Both the position numbers and the translations under genes were made by a program. Shown in pieces: positions 27,396 through 35,554 of a stretch of 64,000 nucleotides of DNA. Each line of letters begins with the position of its first letter. Within the stretch, counting starts at the first letter, position 1. The stretch is from contig JACPUC010000001.1 of the NCBI GenBank assembly GCA_016192455.1, positions 1-64,000 on the forward strand. The letters run 5' to 3'. The notes beneath the pieces were generated by a model. That model did not search any database, was not told the DNA's origin, and was given only the letters and a program-made list of their open reading frames with translations. The stretch is from Candidatus Tectimicrobiota bacterium (GTDB lineage Bacteria > JACPUC01).

Positions 27396-28775
27396 ATGCG
27401 CGAGTTTTGGAACCGGCACACGAGAGAGAGCCCCTACTGGAACCCGTACACCGAGACCATGCCGCGGGAGCAGCTCCGGCAGATGCAGTTCAAGCGGGTG
27501 AACCTGCTCCTCGAGTACGCCTACGCGCGCAGCCCGCTCTACCGCCGCGTCTACCGCAACGCCGGCATGGAGCCGGGTGACATCACGAGCTGGGACGACT
27601 TCGTCGAGCGCGTGCCTCTCCTCGATAAGAAAGACCTCCTCGAAGCCCAGGCCGAGCATCCCCCCTTCGGCGCCTGTCAGGCGGCGCCCCTCGAGCACTA
27701 CTTCTACCTCTTCCAGACCTCCGGCTCGACGGGCATGCCGATGATGACGCCCTTCAGCTTCTACGCGGCGGCGCAGAACGGCGACCAGTGGGCGCATGCG
27801 CTCTGGGGCATCGGCATGCGGCAAACGGACTCCGCCTACTTCGCCTTCAACTGGGGAACCTTCTCTGGGTTCTGGGCCGCTTACTGGGGGTGCCGCCGCC
27901 TCGGCGCCACGGTTTACTCCGGCGGCGGGCTGGACACGCGCCAGCGCATCCGGCAAATTCTCGAGCTGCGCCCCACCGTCCTCCTCTCCACGCCGACGTA
28001 CGCCCTCTACATGGCCGAGGTGGCGCGCGACCTGGGGGTGGACCTCGCTGGCTCCAGCATCCGCCTCAGCTTCCACGCCGGCGAGCCCGGCGTGAACATC
28101 CCGGCCACGCGCGAGGCCATTGAAAGCGCCTGGGGGTGTACGGCGCACGAGTGCTACGGCGTCGCCGAAGCGGGGTCCCTGGCGGCCGGCTGCCCCACGC
28201 CGGGCATGATCCACATCGTCGAAGATTTCTCCACCTCGGTGGTGCTTGACGAGAACGGCAGGCAGGTCGGCGACGGCGAGGTGGGGGAGAACATCACCAC
28301 CTGTTTCAACAACTACCTCCATCCGATCATCAAGTACCGCACCCATGACCTTGTGCGGCCGCGCTACGACCGCTGCGCCTGCGGGCGCACCTCGCTGCGG
28401 TTCGAGGGGGGCGTGTTGGGTCGCACCGATCACATGATCATCATCAAGGGGACGAACGTCTACCCGTCGGCCATCGAAGCCCTCATGGGGAAAGTGCCCG
28501 GCCTGACCGAGCACTTCGAAATCCACGTCGATCGCGAGCAGCGCAATGATACCGTGCTCGTCAAGGTGGAGGCGGCGCCGCGGCAACAGGCGGGCGCCTA
28601 CGCCAAGCTGCGGGACTCCTTTGCGCGGCTCCTGCACGAAAGCATCAAGGTGCGCATCGGCGTCGAGGTGCTGCCGCCGCAGTCGCTGCCGCGCTACGAG
28701 TTGAAGGCCAAGCGTCTCTTCGATCACCGCCCCAAAGAGCACCGCTGGCAGGTTGACCAGCAGCGGACGGCCTGA
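27396..28775 (+). CDS. Phenylacetate-CoA ligase-like (PaaK family) adenylate-forming enzyme
   Basis: 459 residues. The AMP-binding loop is QTSGSTGMP, followed by the family's TPTYAL, CYGVAEAG and IIKYRTHDLV motifs; the zinc-like CACGRTSLRFEGGVLGRTDHMI and GTNVYPSAIEALM segments are typical of PaaK and its C-terminal lid. It should activate an aromatic acid to an acyl-AMP and then a CoA thioester. ATG at 27396 follows CGGGAGC. It is a stand-alone gene, not in a paa cluster, so the substrate may not be phenylacetate. Confidence 0.88.
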   Translation: MREFWNRHTRESPYWNPYTETMPREQLRQMQFKRVNLLLEYAYARSPLYRRVYRNAGMEPGDITSWDDFVERVPLLDKKDLLEAQAEHPPFGACQAAPLEHYFYLFQTSGSTGMPMMTPFSFYAAAQNGDQWAHALWGIGMRQTDSAYFAFNWGTFSGFWAAYWGCRRLGATVYSGGGLDTRQRIRQILELRPTVLLSTPTYALYMAEVARDLGVDLAGSSIRLSFHAGEPGVNIPATREAIESAWGCTAHECYGVAEAGSLAAGCPTPGMIHIVEDFSTSVVLDENGRQVGDGEVGENITTCFNNYLHPIIKYRTHDLVRPRYDRCACGRTSLRFEGGVLGRTDHMIIIKGTNVYPSAIEALMGKVPGLTEHFEIHVDREQRNDTVLVKVEAAPRQQAGAYAKLRDSFARLLHESIKVRIGVEVLPPQSLPRYELKAKRLFDHRPKEHRWQVDQQRTA

Positions 28776-28912
28776 GCTCACCCTTCCACCCAGCTCCCCT
28801 CATCGTCAGGGTGCGCATGCGGTGCATCGAACGCCAAGGCCCCCTCATAATTTGGGATCTGCCGGATTGCGGGTGCGTGGCTGCTGAAGCGAAGCTGAAC
28901 TTGCCCCGATGA

Positions 28913-29270
28913 AGCTATCCTAACCCGAAGTTACCCGGCTGGGAGGAGCACGCGGGCGAACTGGAGAAGCGCGGTCATCTCACGGCGCTGGACCAATCGG
29001 CATTCGTCGTGCGTTGGGTGACCTGGGCGAACATCGCGCAGACCGAGGAGGAGCACGCGGCGCGAGGGAGAGGTAAGCGAGGGACCGCGCCGCGTGCTCT
29101 TGCAGCACCCGAGAGTGAGCGCACTCAACAAGGAGCGTCGCCTCTTCGCCGTGTTCGCAAAGGACTTCGGCCTCACCTCCCCCGCGAGCCTGGGGCAACT
29201 GCCGGCGGTGGAGAAGCCCCTGGCTCAGTGCGTGAGTTTCTTTTCGGCCCGCGCCTGGCGCCTCCGGTGA
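28913..29270 (+). pseudogene. Frameshifted phage terminase small subunit (P27 family) remnant
   Basis: Two frames join into one protein. From 28913: PNPKLPGWEEHAGELEKRGH and LTALDQSAFVVRWVTWANIA; after a +1 shift near 29065-29085: VLLQHPRVSALNKERRLFAV and FAKDFGLTSPASLGQL, ending at TGA 29268. The order W..eL...G.Lt..D...l, then HP.v.alnkerr....fakdFGLTP.sr, is that of P27-family small terminases. The start codon is also missing (TGA just upstream). The remnant sits 190 bases from the 3' end of tRNA-Val, a common prophage attachment site. No other phage gene is seen. Confidence 0.7.
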
Positions 29271-29314
29271 GGCCCCCCTCTTGCGCCTGACGCCTCCTGA
29301 GCCAACCGCAGTAA

Positions 29315-29346
29315 GAAGCCCCCTCCAGGTCATCGGAAGGGGCTTC
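29315..29346. terminator. Hairpin between the terminase remnant and tRNA-Val
   Basis: GAAGCCCC (29315-29322) pairs perfectly with GGGGCTTC (29339-29346). It lacks a clear T-run on either side, so its role as a terminator is uncertain. Confidence 0.35.
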
Positions 29347-29457
29347 GTCATCAGCGCCGGGAGGCCGGAAGTTCCTCACCACTCCCGCCAAAATGGTTCC
29401 TTCGTGGTTCCTCTTCTGGACGCCAGAATTTAAGCTCTCCGTAAGCGCTTGCTTTCA

Positions 29458-29532
29458 TGGTGGGCGATGCAGGATTTGAACCTGCGACCTCTGCCGTGTG
29501 AAGGCAGCGCTCCCCCGCTGAGCTAATCGCCC
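29458..29532 (-). tRNA. tRNA-Val(CAC)
   Basis: Acceptor stem GGGCGAT/ATCGCCC, anticodon loop TTCACAC giving CAC (reads GUG), T loop TTCAAAT, encoded CCA at 29458-29460 on the minus strand. The phage terminase remnant lies downstream of its 3' end. Confidence 0.97.
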
Positions 29533-29796
29533 ACCGTGCCTCTGGCTGGCGGCAAGAGTTTCCACGATCGGAAACATTAGGGCATGCTGGGTTACCTATA
29601 GCGCAGTTGCGGCGGCTGCGCAAGCAGGTTTCAGGCGCTGCGCCGGCGGTGGAAGCACGCAACGGGTGAGGCGCGGAGGTCGGGTGGGCAAGGGGGCGAT
29701 CCAGCCGCGGCGCAAGGGGAACGTCCCGAGCGGGGGTTCCCCCTTGCCTGGTGTTACCGCGCCGCGCGGGCAGGGAGCGGTTCCGTGGAGCGCCGC

Positions 29797-30975
29797 TTAT
29801 CTCAAGTTCTCGACGATGGTGGCGATGCCCTGTCCGCCGCCGATGCAGAGGGTGGCGAGACCGTAGCGCAGCCGGCGGCGCTGCATCTCATAGAGGAGCT
29901 TCGTCAGGATGGTGACGCCGGTGGCGGCGATGGGGTGCCCCAGGGCGATTGCGCCGCCGTTGACGTTGAGCTTTTCGAGATCGAGCTTCAGCTCCCGTAT
30001 GACGGCGATGGACTGCGAGGCGAACGCCTCATTGAGCTCGATGAGGTCGATGTCGTCCATCACCAGGCCGGCCTTCGCCAGCGCTTTCTTCGTCGCCGGC
30101 ACCGGGCCGATGCCCATGATCTCCGGGGGGACGCCGGCGGAGGCGTAAGAGACGATGCGCGCCAGCGGCTTGACGCCGAGCTGCGCGGCGCGCTCCGCCG
30201 ACATCACCACGGCCATGCCGGCGCCGTCGTTCATCTTGCTGGAGTTGCCGGCGGTCAGGGTGCCGTTCTCCTTGAACACCGGCTGCAGCTTGGCGAGGGA
30301 CTCCATGGTGGTGCCGAAGCGCGGCGTCTCGTCGCTGTCGAAGAGCCGCGTCTGCCCCTTGCCGGCGGGCACCTCGATGGGCGCCACCTCAGCGCGGAAG
30401 CGACCCGAGCGCACCGCCGCTTCGGCCTTGTGCTCGCTCGCCAGGGCGAAGCGGTCCTGCTCCTCGCGGCTGATCTGGTACTGCTCGGCGAGCTTCTCGC
30501 CCGTCTGTCCCATGGTGCAGCCGGAGAGGGGATCATAGAGGACCAGGGGGTCCAGGAGCTGCCCATGCCCCAGCCGGCCTCCCCAGCGCGCCGCCGGCAC
30601 CATGTAGGCGGCGCGGCTCATGCTCTCCAGGCCGCCGGCGACGATGAGGTCGGCATCGCCCGCCTTGATGATCTGCGCCGCCAGGTTCACGGCGCGCAGG
30701 CTACTGCCGCAGTGCTTGTTCATGGTGAACTCCGGCGTCTCGATCGGCACGCCGGCGCGCACGGCGATGACGCGCGAGATGTTCACCGGCGAGTCGCCGG
30801 TGCGATAACTCTGCGCGATGATCACCTCATCGATCGCCTCGAGCGCGATGTCGGCGCGCTCGACCGCGGCGCTGAACGCGGTGACCCCAAGCTTCCAGTC
30901 CGGCACCTCGCGCAGACTGCCGCCAAACTTCCCCACCGGCAGGCGAGCCGCAGCGGCGATGACGACCTCTCTCAT
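29797..30975 (-). CDS. Thiolase (acetyl-CoA acetyltransferase type)
   Basis: 392 residues. All thiolase active-site elements are present: the nucleophile Cys89 in NKHCGSSLRAVN, His347 in GHPIAATG, and the second Cys377 in CIGGGQG. It condenses two acetyl-CoA units or, in reverse, cleaves 3-ketoacyl-CoA in beta-oxidation. ATG at 30975 is preceded by AAGGAGGAG; the frame stays open upstream without support. It diverges from marR across a 500-base spacer and has no oxidation partners alongside, so biosynthetic and degradative roles remain open. Confidence 0.94.
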   Translation of the reverse strand: MREVVIAAAARLPVGKFGGSLREVPDWKLGVTAFSAAVERADIALEAIDEVIIAQSYRTGDSPVNISRVIAVRAGVPIETPEFTMNKHCGSSLRAVNLAAQIIKAGDADLIVAGGLESMSRAAYMVPAARWGGRLGHGQLLDPLVLYDPLSGCTMGQTGEKLAEQYQISREEQDRFALASEHKAEAAVRSGRFRAEVAPIEVPAGKGQTRLFDSDETPRFGTTMESLAKLQPVFKENGTLTAGNSSKMNDGAGMAVVMSAERAAQLGVKPLARIVSYASAGVPPEIMGIGPVPATKKALAKAGLVMDDIDLIELNEAFASQSIAVIRELKLDLEKLNVNGGAIALGHPIAATGVTILTKLLYEMQRRRLRYGLATLCIGGGQGIATIVENLR

Positions 30976-31395
30976 GCGTCTCCTCCTTGTCTTACCCCGT
31001 TCCTGCCGCGCGAGCCTGAGCAGACTACGGCGCGTTCCAGCCCCCGCGCCGGGTGCCCGCAGGCGACCTTGCGACACCAGGCCCGAGAAGGGGCCGGTCG
31101 GCCCAGGCGCCGTGCCTCTGCGCCCCCCCTGCGGGGAACAGCCTGATGTCGGTCGCTCCTTCCGCAATCATCCCCTGTCGTTGACAGGCTGGGCTGCTCA
31201 CGGCAGGCTGAAAGGTGGCGGTAGCCCGTATGGTTTCGCAGCAGCCCTCCGCTGTCAAGCTGGATCCTCAGACCGGCGGCGCGGCGGCCCGGCGGAGGAC
31301 GCTGCTGTCTGCGGCCCTCTGCCTTGCGGAGCGCAGGGGAGCGGAGGTGGCGGTGCGATCATGCGGTGCAGCAGCCAAGGGCGGCACGAAGGCCG

Positions 31396-31424
31396 TTGAC
31401 ATGCGGAGAGGTCCTCAATATCTT
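31396..31424 (+). promoter_or_regulatory. marR promoter
   Basis: Perfect -35 TTGACA (31396-31401), a 17-bp spacer and -10 TATCTT (31419-31424). It lies about 60 bases upstream of the GTG of marR and would also transcribe the dehalogenase homologue downstream. Confidence 0.65.
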
Positions 31425-31428
31425 TACA

Positions 31429-31442
31429 GTCAACTTGTTGTC
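31429..31442. promoter_or_regulatory. MarR operator-like palindrome
   Basis: GTCAACTTGTTGTC has one mismatched pair and lies just after the -10 box, where a bound dimer would block transcription. MarR proteins typically bind such sites to repress their own operons. Binding here is inferred. Confidence 0.5.
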
Positions 31443-31486
31443 TAGTTTCATCGGGGCAATTCCTGCTCTTCCTGAGGCGCGCGCGA

Positions 31487-31927
31487 GTGAATGATAAACA
31501 GCTCCATGAGAACATTGTGCTGCACATCTTCAAGACCGCCAACCTGTTGCTCAAGGTGGGCAACCGGCTGGCCCGCGAGGTCGGCATCTCATTCCAGCAG
31601 TGGTTCATCCTGCTGCAACTATGGGAAAAAGGAGAGCTCGGCGCCACCCCCACGGAGCTGGGGAGCAGCCTGTTCGTGACGAAGCAGAACATGACGGGGA
31701 TGATCGACCGCATGGAGCGGGATGGGTACGTAGCCCGCGGCAGCGATCCGAACGATCGGCGGGTGTCGCGCATCCTCCTGACCAGCAAGGGGCGCAAGGC
31801 GCTGCAGCAGATCGAGCCGCTGAAGGATCAATGGAACAAGGAGGCCTTCGCGCTGCTGACGCGCGAGGAGAAGGAGGCCCTCTTCAAGCTGCTGGACCGC
31901 TACCTGGCCTTCCTGTCGTCGCACTGA
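31487..31927 (+). CDS. MarR family transcriptional regulator
   Basis: 146 residues, the usual size of MarR dimers. The winged helix spans about 45-115: SFQQWFILLQLWEKG, ATPTELGSSLFVTKQNMTGM (recognition helix) and the wing RGSDPNDRRVSRILLTSKG with the family's DxRxxxIxLTxxG signature. It starts with GTG after a modest GAGG site. It is followed after 66 bases by the reductive-dehalogenase homologue, which it probably controls; MarR-type regulators also accompany rdhA genes in organohalide-respiring bacteria. The promoter and operator-like palindrome upstream suggest autoregulation. Confidence 0.92.
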   Translation: MNDKQLHENIVLHIFKTANLLLKVGNRLAREVGISFQQWFILLQLWEKGELGATPTELGSSLFVTKQNMTGMIDRMERDGYVARGSDPNDRRVSRILLTSKGRKALQQIEPLKDQWNKEAFALLTREEKEALFKLLDRYLAFLSSH

Positions 31928-31993
31928 GTCTGACGCTCCAGCGCGCCCTGGCGGTATCCGCCGCGAACGTTTTTCGTAGGGAGGTGGAGGCTC

Positions 31994-33127
31994 ATGAACT
32001 GGCCCAAGCGACACGTCGATGAGGTGACCACCCGCGTCGTCGGCAAGATGGAGCGCTTCGACCAGCGCGACATCCCGCACACGAAAGCCGCCATCGGCAG
32101 CTACGGCGACAAGGTGCAGGAGCGCTGGACCTCGGAGTCGGTCGATCCCTTCCGGCGCATCTTCTACCCCGAGAAACGTCCCCGCAACTCGCCCATACGC
32201 TCCTGGGTCGGCGTCGCCGACGGTCCGCTGAACCCGGAGCGCGTCGAGGTAGAGAACCCGCGGCGCATGAGCGAGCTGATCAAGGAGGTGGCGCTCTTCC
32301 TGGGGGCGGAGCTGGTCGGCATCTGCGAGCTTGACCAGACCTTCGTTTACACCAAGAAGGGGCTGCGCATCGACTTCCACAAGGGCCGCGACGGCCAGGA
32401 GGTGAAGCTGCCGCACCGCTTCGCCATCTCCTGCGGCCAGCAGATGGGCTACAAGCATTTCCGCTACTCGCCGAGCTTCATCGACAACGCCGAGGTGGGG
32501 CTGGGCTACCTCGAGTCGGGCAAGGTGGCGGTGGCCCTGGCGGCCTACATCCGCGAGCTGGGCTGGCCGGCGAAGGCGCACTTCCACATGGCCGAAGAGG
32601 TCATGCACGTGCCGATCGCCGTGCAGGCGGGGCTGGGCGAACTGGCCCGCAACGGCTCCCTCATCAGCCGCGAGTTCGGCCCCCGCATGCGGCTGTCGAC
32701 CGTCACCACCGACCTGCCGCTTGCCCCCGATAAGCCGGTGGACCTCGGCGTGCAGAAGCTCTGCGCCGAGTGCGACAAGTGCGCCGTCAACTGCCCGGCC
32801 CAGGCGATCCCCTTCGGCGCCAAGGTGGTGACGAACGGCATCGAGCGCTGGCAGGTGGACAATGACAAGTGCATGGTCTACTGGACCGCCAACCGCGCCA
32901 AGTGGAACGATTGCGGCCGCTGCATCGCCGTCTGCCCGTGGAACAAGCCGCCCACCTGGTGGCACCGGGCGGCGAGCTGGGTGGTGCCGCGCTCCCGCCT
33001 GGGACGCAAGCTGCTCCTGCTGCTCGACGACCTGATGAACGGCGTGAAGCCGAAGCCGGCACAGGAGTGGCTCTACTACAAGGTCAACACGCCCGAGAAG
33101 GTCTATGAGCTGAAGGTGGTCAGGTAA
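31994..33127 (+). CDS. Cytoplasmic reductive-dehalogenase-like corrinoid iron-sulfur protein
   Basis: 377 residues. The stretches SELIKEVALFLGAELVGI (93-110) and PIAVQAGLGELARNGSLISR (207-226), followed by GPRMRLSTVTTDLPL, are those of RdhA reductive dehalogenases. Two [4Fe-4S] sites follow: Cys257, 260, 263, 267 (CAECDKCAVNCP) and Cys293, 307, 310, 314 (CGRCIAVCPW). Unlike respiratory RdhA, there is no twin-arginine signal and no rdhB anchor gene, so it should be soluble and cytoplasmic. It is also shorter than most. Related epoxyqueuosine reductases share the fold, but the RdhA-specific TDLPL region argues against QueG. GGGAGGTGGAGG precedes the ATG. A true dehalogenase activity is not proven. 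Confidence 0.82.
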   Translation: MNWPKRHVDEVTTRVVGKMERFDQRDIPHTKAAIGSYGDKVQERWTSESVDPFRRIFYPEKRPRNSPIRSWVGVADGPLNPERVEVENPRRMSELIKEVALFLGAELVGICELDQTFVYTKKGLRIDFHKGRDGQEVKLPHRFAISCGQQMGYKHFRYSPSFIDNAEVGLGYLESGKVAVALAAYIRELGWPAKAHFHMAEEVMHVPIAVQAGLGELARNGSLISREFGPRMRLSTVTTDLPLAPDKPVDLGVQKLCAECDKCAVNCPAQAIPFGAKVVTNGIERWQVDNDKCMVYWTANRAKWNDCGRCIAVCPWNKPPTWWHRAASWVVPRSRLGRKLLLLLDDLMNGVKPKPAQEWLYYKVNTPEKVYELKVVR

Positions 33128-33152
33128 GTCCTTGGTAGGGTAACCAACCCGA

Positions 33153-33350
33153 ATGCCGCGAAAGATCAGAGAACTCATCAGAGACCTCGAGACTGCCGGC
33201 TTTGTGAATCGAGGAGGGAAGGGAGACCATAGGAACTTCGTGCATCCCAAGGTAGCCAAGCCGGTCACTATCGCCGGGAAAGCTGGAGCGGATGCGAAGC
33301 AGTATCAAGAGAAGGCGGTACGATTAGCAATCGAGGAGTCGCGGGGATGA
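33153..33350 (+). CDS. hicA: HicA-type mRNA interferase toxin
   Basis: 65 residues with the double-stranded-RNA-binding-like HicA fold: IRDLETAGFVNRGGKGDHRN with the catalytic His26, then FVHPKVAKPVTIAGKAGADA. It cleaves mRNA in a ribosome-independent way when free. The last four bases overlap the hicB start (ATGA), so toxin and antitoxin are coupled. It follows the dehalogenase gene by 25 bases, possibly on the same transcript. Confidence 0.9.
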   Translation: MPRKIRELIRDLETAGFVNRGGKGDHRNFVHPKVAKPVTIAGKAGADAKQYQEKAVRLAIEESRG

Positions 33351-33586
33351 AAGACAGTGCCCGGTATGTCAAGATCGTCGAGTGGTCTGAAGAGGACCAG
33401 TGCTTTGTGGGAAGCTGCCCAGGATTGTTCTATGGAGGTTGTCACGGCGACGATGAACAAGCCGTTTTCGCGGAGTTGTGCGAAGTCGTGGACGAGACGA
33501 TCGAGCTGTACAAGAAGGATGGGAGGACCTTGCCTCCTCCTACCGCTGGAAAGGACTACGCCAACAAGATGCTTCACGTTGCCTGA
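33347..33586 (+). CDS. hicB: HicB-type antitoxin
   Basis: 79 residues, a HicB-like partial RNase H fold: YVKIVEWSEEDQCFVGSCPGLF, then GCHGDDEQAVFAELCEVVDE, then a Pro-rich tail (LPPPTAGK). It neutralises HicA and usually represses the operon. No C-terminal ribbon-helix-helix or HTH domain is visible in this short form, so DNA binding may be absent. Its start overlaps hicA. Confidence 0.87.
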   Translation: MKDSARYVKIVEWSEEDQCFVGSCPGLFYGGCHGDDEQAVFAELCEVVDETIELYKKDGRTLPPPTAGKDYANKMLHVA

Positions 33587-33847
33587 CAACTACGGAACGA
33601 AGCCTTACGGATAAGAGGGCGGACGTCTCAGCCCCGGCGTTGACCCCTTTCTATTGGAAACAGAAAAAGACTCCTGAGATATTTTTAATCCGGCGGGGAC
33701 TTTTCCGGGGATCAGGCGAACCCTCGGCGTGCTGACCCTACCGCGTTGAACGGCTAATGCTGAGTCGGCGTCCTGGAGGCGGTAGGCGCGATCAGGTGCG
33801 AATCGCGGGCTTCATCGTGGCGTCAGGTCGTGCGCTCTCTGCGCTGC

Positions 33848-35512
33848 ATGGGTGAAGGGATGTTGCGAATCGTTGCAGGGTTGCGGTCCTCGTGTCGGGG
33901 GTTTCGCGTGCCGGTATGGCCGGCGCTCGTCGCCGTGGCCGCACTTGCCCTGCTGTCCGCTCACCTGCTTGGGGTGAGTGCGGCTCAGACAACGCCGCGC
34001 TCCGACTCCGCCGGCGCCGAGATCCCTCGGCGCGGCGGCACCCTCATCTACGGGCGCGGCGGCGATTCGGTGAACCTCGACCCGGCGCACGCCATTGACG
34101 GCGAGTCGCTGAAGATCGCCGATAACGTCTTCGACACGCTGGTGCGCTATCGCCTCGGCACCACCGAGCTCGAGCCGGCCCTGGCGACCTCGTGGGAAGT
34201 CTCCAAGGATGGCCTCGCCTACACCTTTCACCTGCGCCGCGGCGTCACCTTCCACGACGGCACGCCCTTCGATGCCGACGCCGTCATCTTCTCCCTGGCG
34301 CGGCAGCTCGATCCCCGGCACCCTTTCCACAAGGTGGGGGGACGGTACCTCTACTGGGACGCCATGCGCATGGCTGACATCGTCGAGCGCCTTGAGGCGC
34401 TCGATCCCTACCGCGTGCGCATCACCCTGAAGCAGCCCGAAGCCCCCTTCCTGGCTAACCTGGGGATGAACTTCGCCGCCATCGTCAGCCCCGCCGCGGC
34501 GCGCCGGTACGGCGAAACCTTCTCCAGCCACCCGGTGGGGACCGGCCCCTTCATCTTCGAGCGCTGGCGCAAGGACGACCGCATCGAGCTGCGCGCCAAC
34601 CCCTCCTACTGGGAGGGCCGCCCCTACCTCGATCGCCTCATCTTCCGCTCCATCCCCGATAACTCCGTGCGCTACCTCGAGCTGCGCGGCGGGGCCATCC
34701 ACATCATGGAGTTCCCCAACCCCGATGACCTGCCGCTCATCGAGCGCGACCGCAGCCTGCAACTGCTCTCACAGCCGGGGATGAACGTCGGCTACCTGGC
34801 GCTGAACACCCGCCGGCCTCCCTTCGATAACCCCCTCGTGCGGCGCGCCGTGAACCATGCCATCAACAAGGAGGCGCTCGTGCAGGTCGTTTTCGGCGGC
34901 CGCGCCCAGCCGGCGGTCAACCCGCTGCCGCCGGTGATTTGGGGCTACCATGACGGCATCGCGGCGTACGCCTACGATCCCGCCCGCGCCCGCCGGCTTC
35001 TTGCCGAGGCCGGTCTGCCGAACGGCTTCCCGGCCGCGCTCTGGGCCATGACCGTACCGCGCCCCTACATGCCGGATGGACTCAAGGCGGCGGAGGCCAT
35101 CCGCGCCGATCTCAGCCAGGTCGGGGTCACGGCGCGCATCGTCACCTACGAGTGGGGGACCTACCTCGCCAAGACGCGCAACGGCGAACACGACATGGCC
35201 CTCCTCGGCTGGACGGGCGATAACGGCGATCCCGACAACTTCCTCGCCGTGCTCTTCGAGGCCACGAGCAACGCCAACATCGCCTTCTACCAGAACGCCG
35301 AGCTGCAGGATCTCCTGCAGCGCGCCAAGCGGAGCACCGCGCAAACCGTCCGCGAAGGCCTCTACCGCCGCGCCCAGGAGATCATCCACGGCGACGCCCC
35401 CTGGGTGCCCCTCGCGCATGCGGTGCAAGTGCTCCCTATGCGGCGCAACGTCCAGGGCTTCGTCCTCGAGCCGACCGGCAAGCGGCGGCTGCATCGGACC
35501 TGGCTGCGGTGA
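33848..35512 (+). CDS. Peptide/nickel-type ABC transporter substrate-binding protein
   Basis: About 554 residues of the SBP_bac_5 (DppA/OppA/NikA) family, with an N-terminal membrane or signal segment (VWPALVAVAALALLSAHLLGV) before the mature GGTLIYGRGGDSVNLDPAHA. Family landmarks: LATSWEVSKDGLAYTFHLR, FHDGTPFDADAV, PVGTGPFIFERW, NTRRPPFDNPLVRRAVNHAI. The start is uncertain: ATGs at 33848 and 33860 and a GTG at 33830 are possible, none with an ideal site. It begins the transporter operon; two permease genes follow, but the ATPase genes are missing from this window. Confidence 0.9.
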   Translation: MGEGMLRIVAGLRSSCRGFRVPVWPALVAVAALALLSAHLLGVSAAQTTPRSDSAGAEIPRRGGTLIYGRGGDSVNLDPAHAIDGESLKIADNVFDTLVRYRLGTTELEPALATSWEVSKDGLAYTFHLRRGVTFHDGTPFDADAVIFSLARQLDPRHPFHKVGGRYLYWDAMRMADIVERLEALDPYRVRITLKQPEAPFLANLGMNFAAIVSPAAARRYGETFSSHPVGTGPFIFERWRKDDRIELRANPSYWEGRPYLDRLIFRSIPDNSVRYLELRGGAIHIMEFPNPDDLPLIERDRSLQLLSQPGMNVGYLALNTRRPPFDNPLVRRAVNHAINKEALVQVVFGGRAQPAVNPLPPVIWGYHDGIAAYAYDPARARRLLAEAGLPNGFPAALWAMTVPRPYMPDGLKAAEAIRADLSQVGVTARIVTYEWGTYLAKTRNGEHDMALLGWTGDNGDPDNFLAVLFEATSNANIAFYQNAELQDLLQRAKRSTAQTVREGLYRRAQEIIHGDAPWVPLAHAVQVLPMRRNVQGFVLEPTGKRRLHRTWLR

Positions 35513-35554
35513 CGGGCACACCAGGGCGCCGTCCCACAAGTCCGCGGTGAGACC

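Larger units (their letters stand above)
30976..31486. other. Divergent spacer between thiolase and marR
   Basis: No supported gene. The marR-side part becomes AT-richer and carries the promoter at 31396-31424 and palindrome at 31429-31442. Confidence 0.4.

Noticed and set aside
31994-33127. Calling the Fe-S protein epoxyqueuosine reductase QueG
   Set aside because: QueG shares the ferredoxin part, but the AGLGELARNGSLIS and TDLPL stretches and the MarR context fit reductive dehalogenases better.
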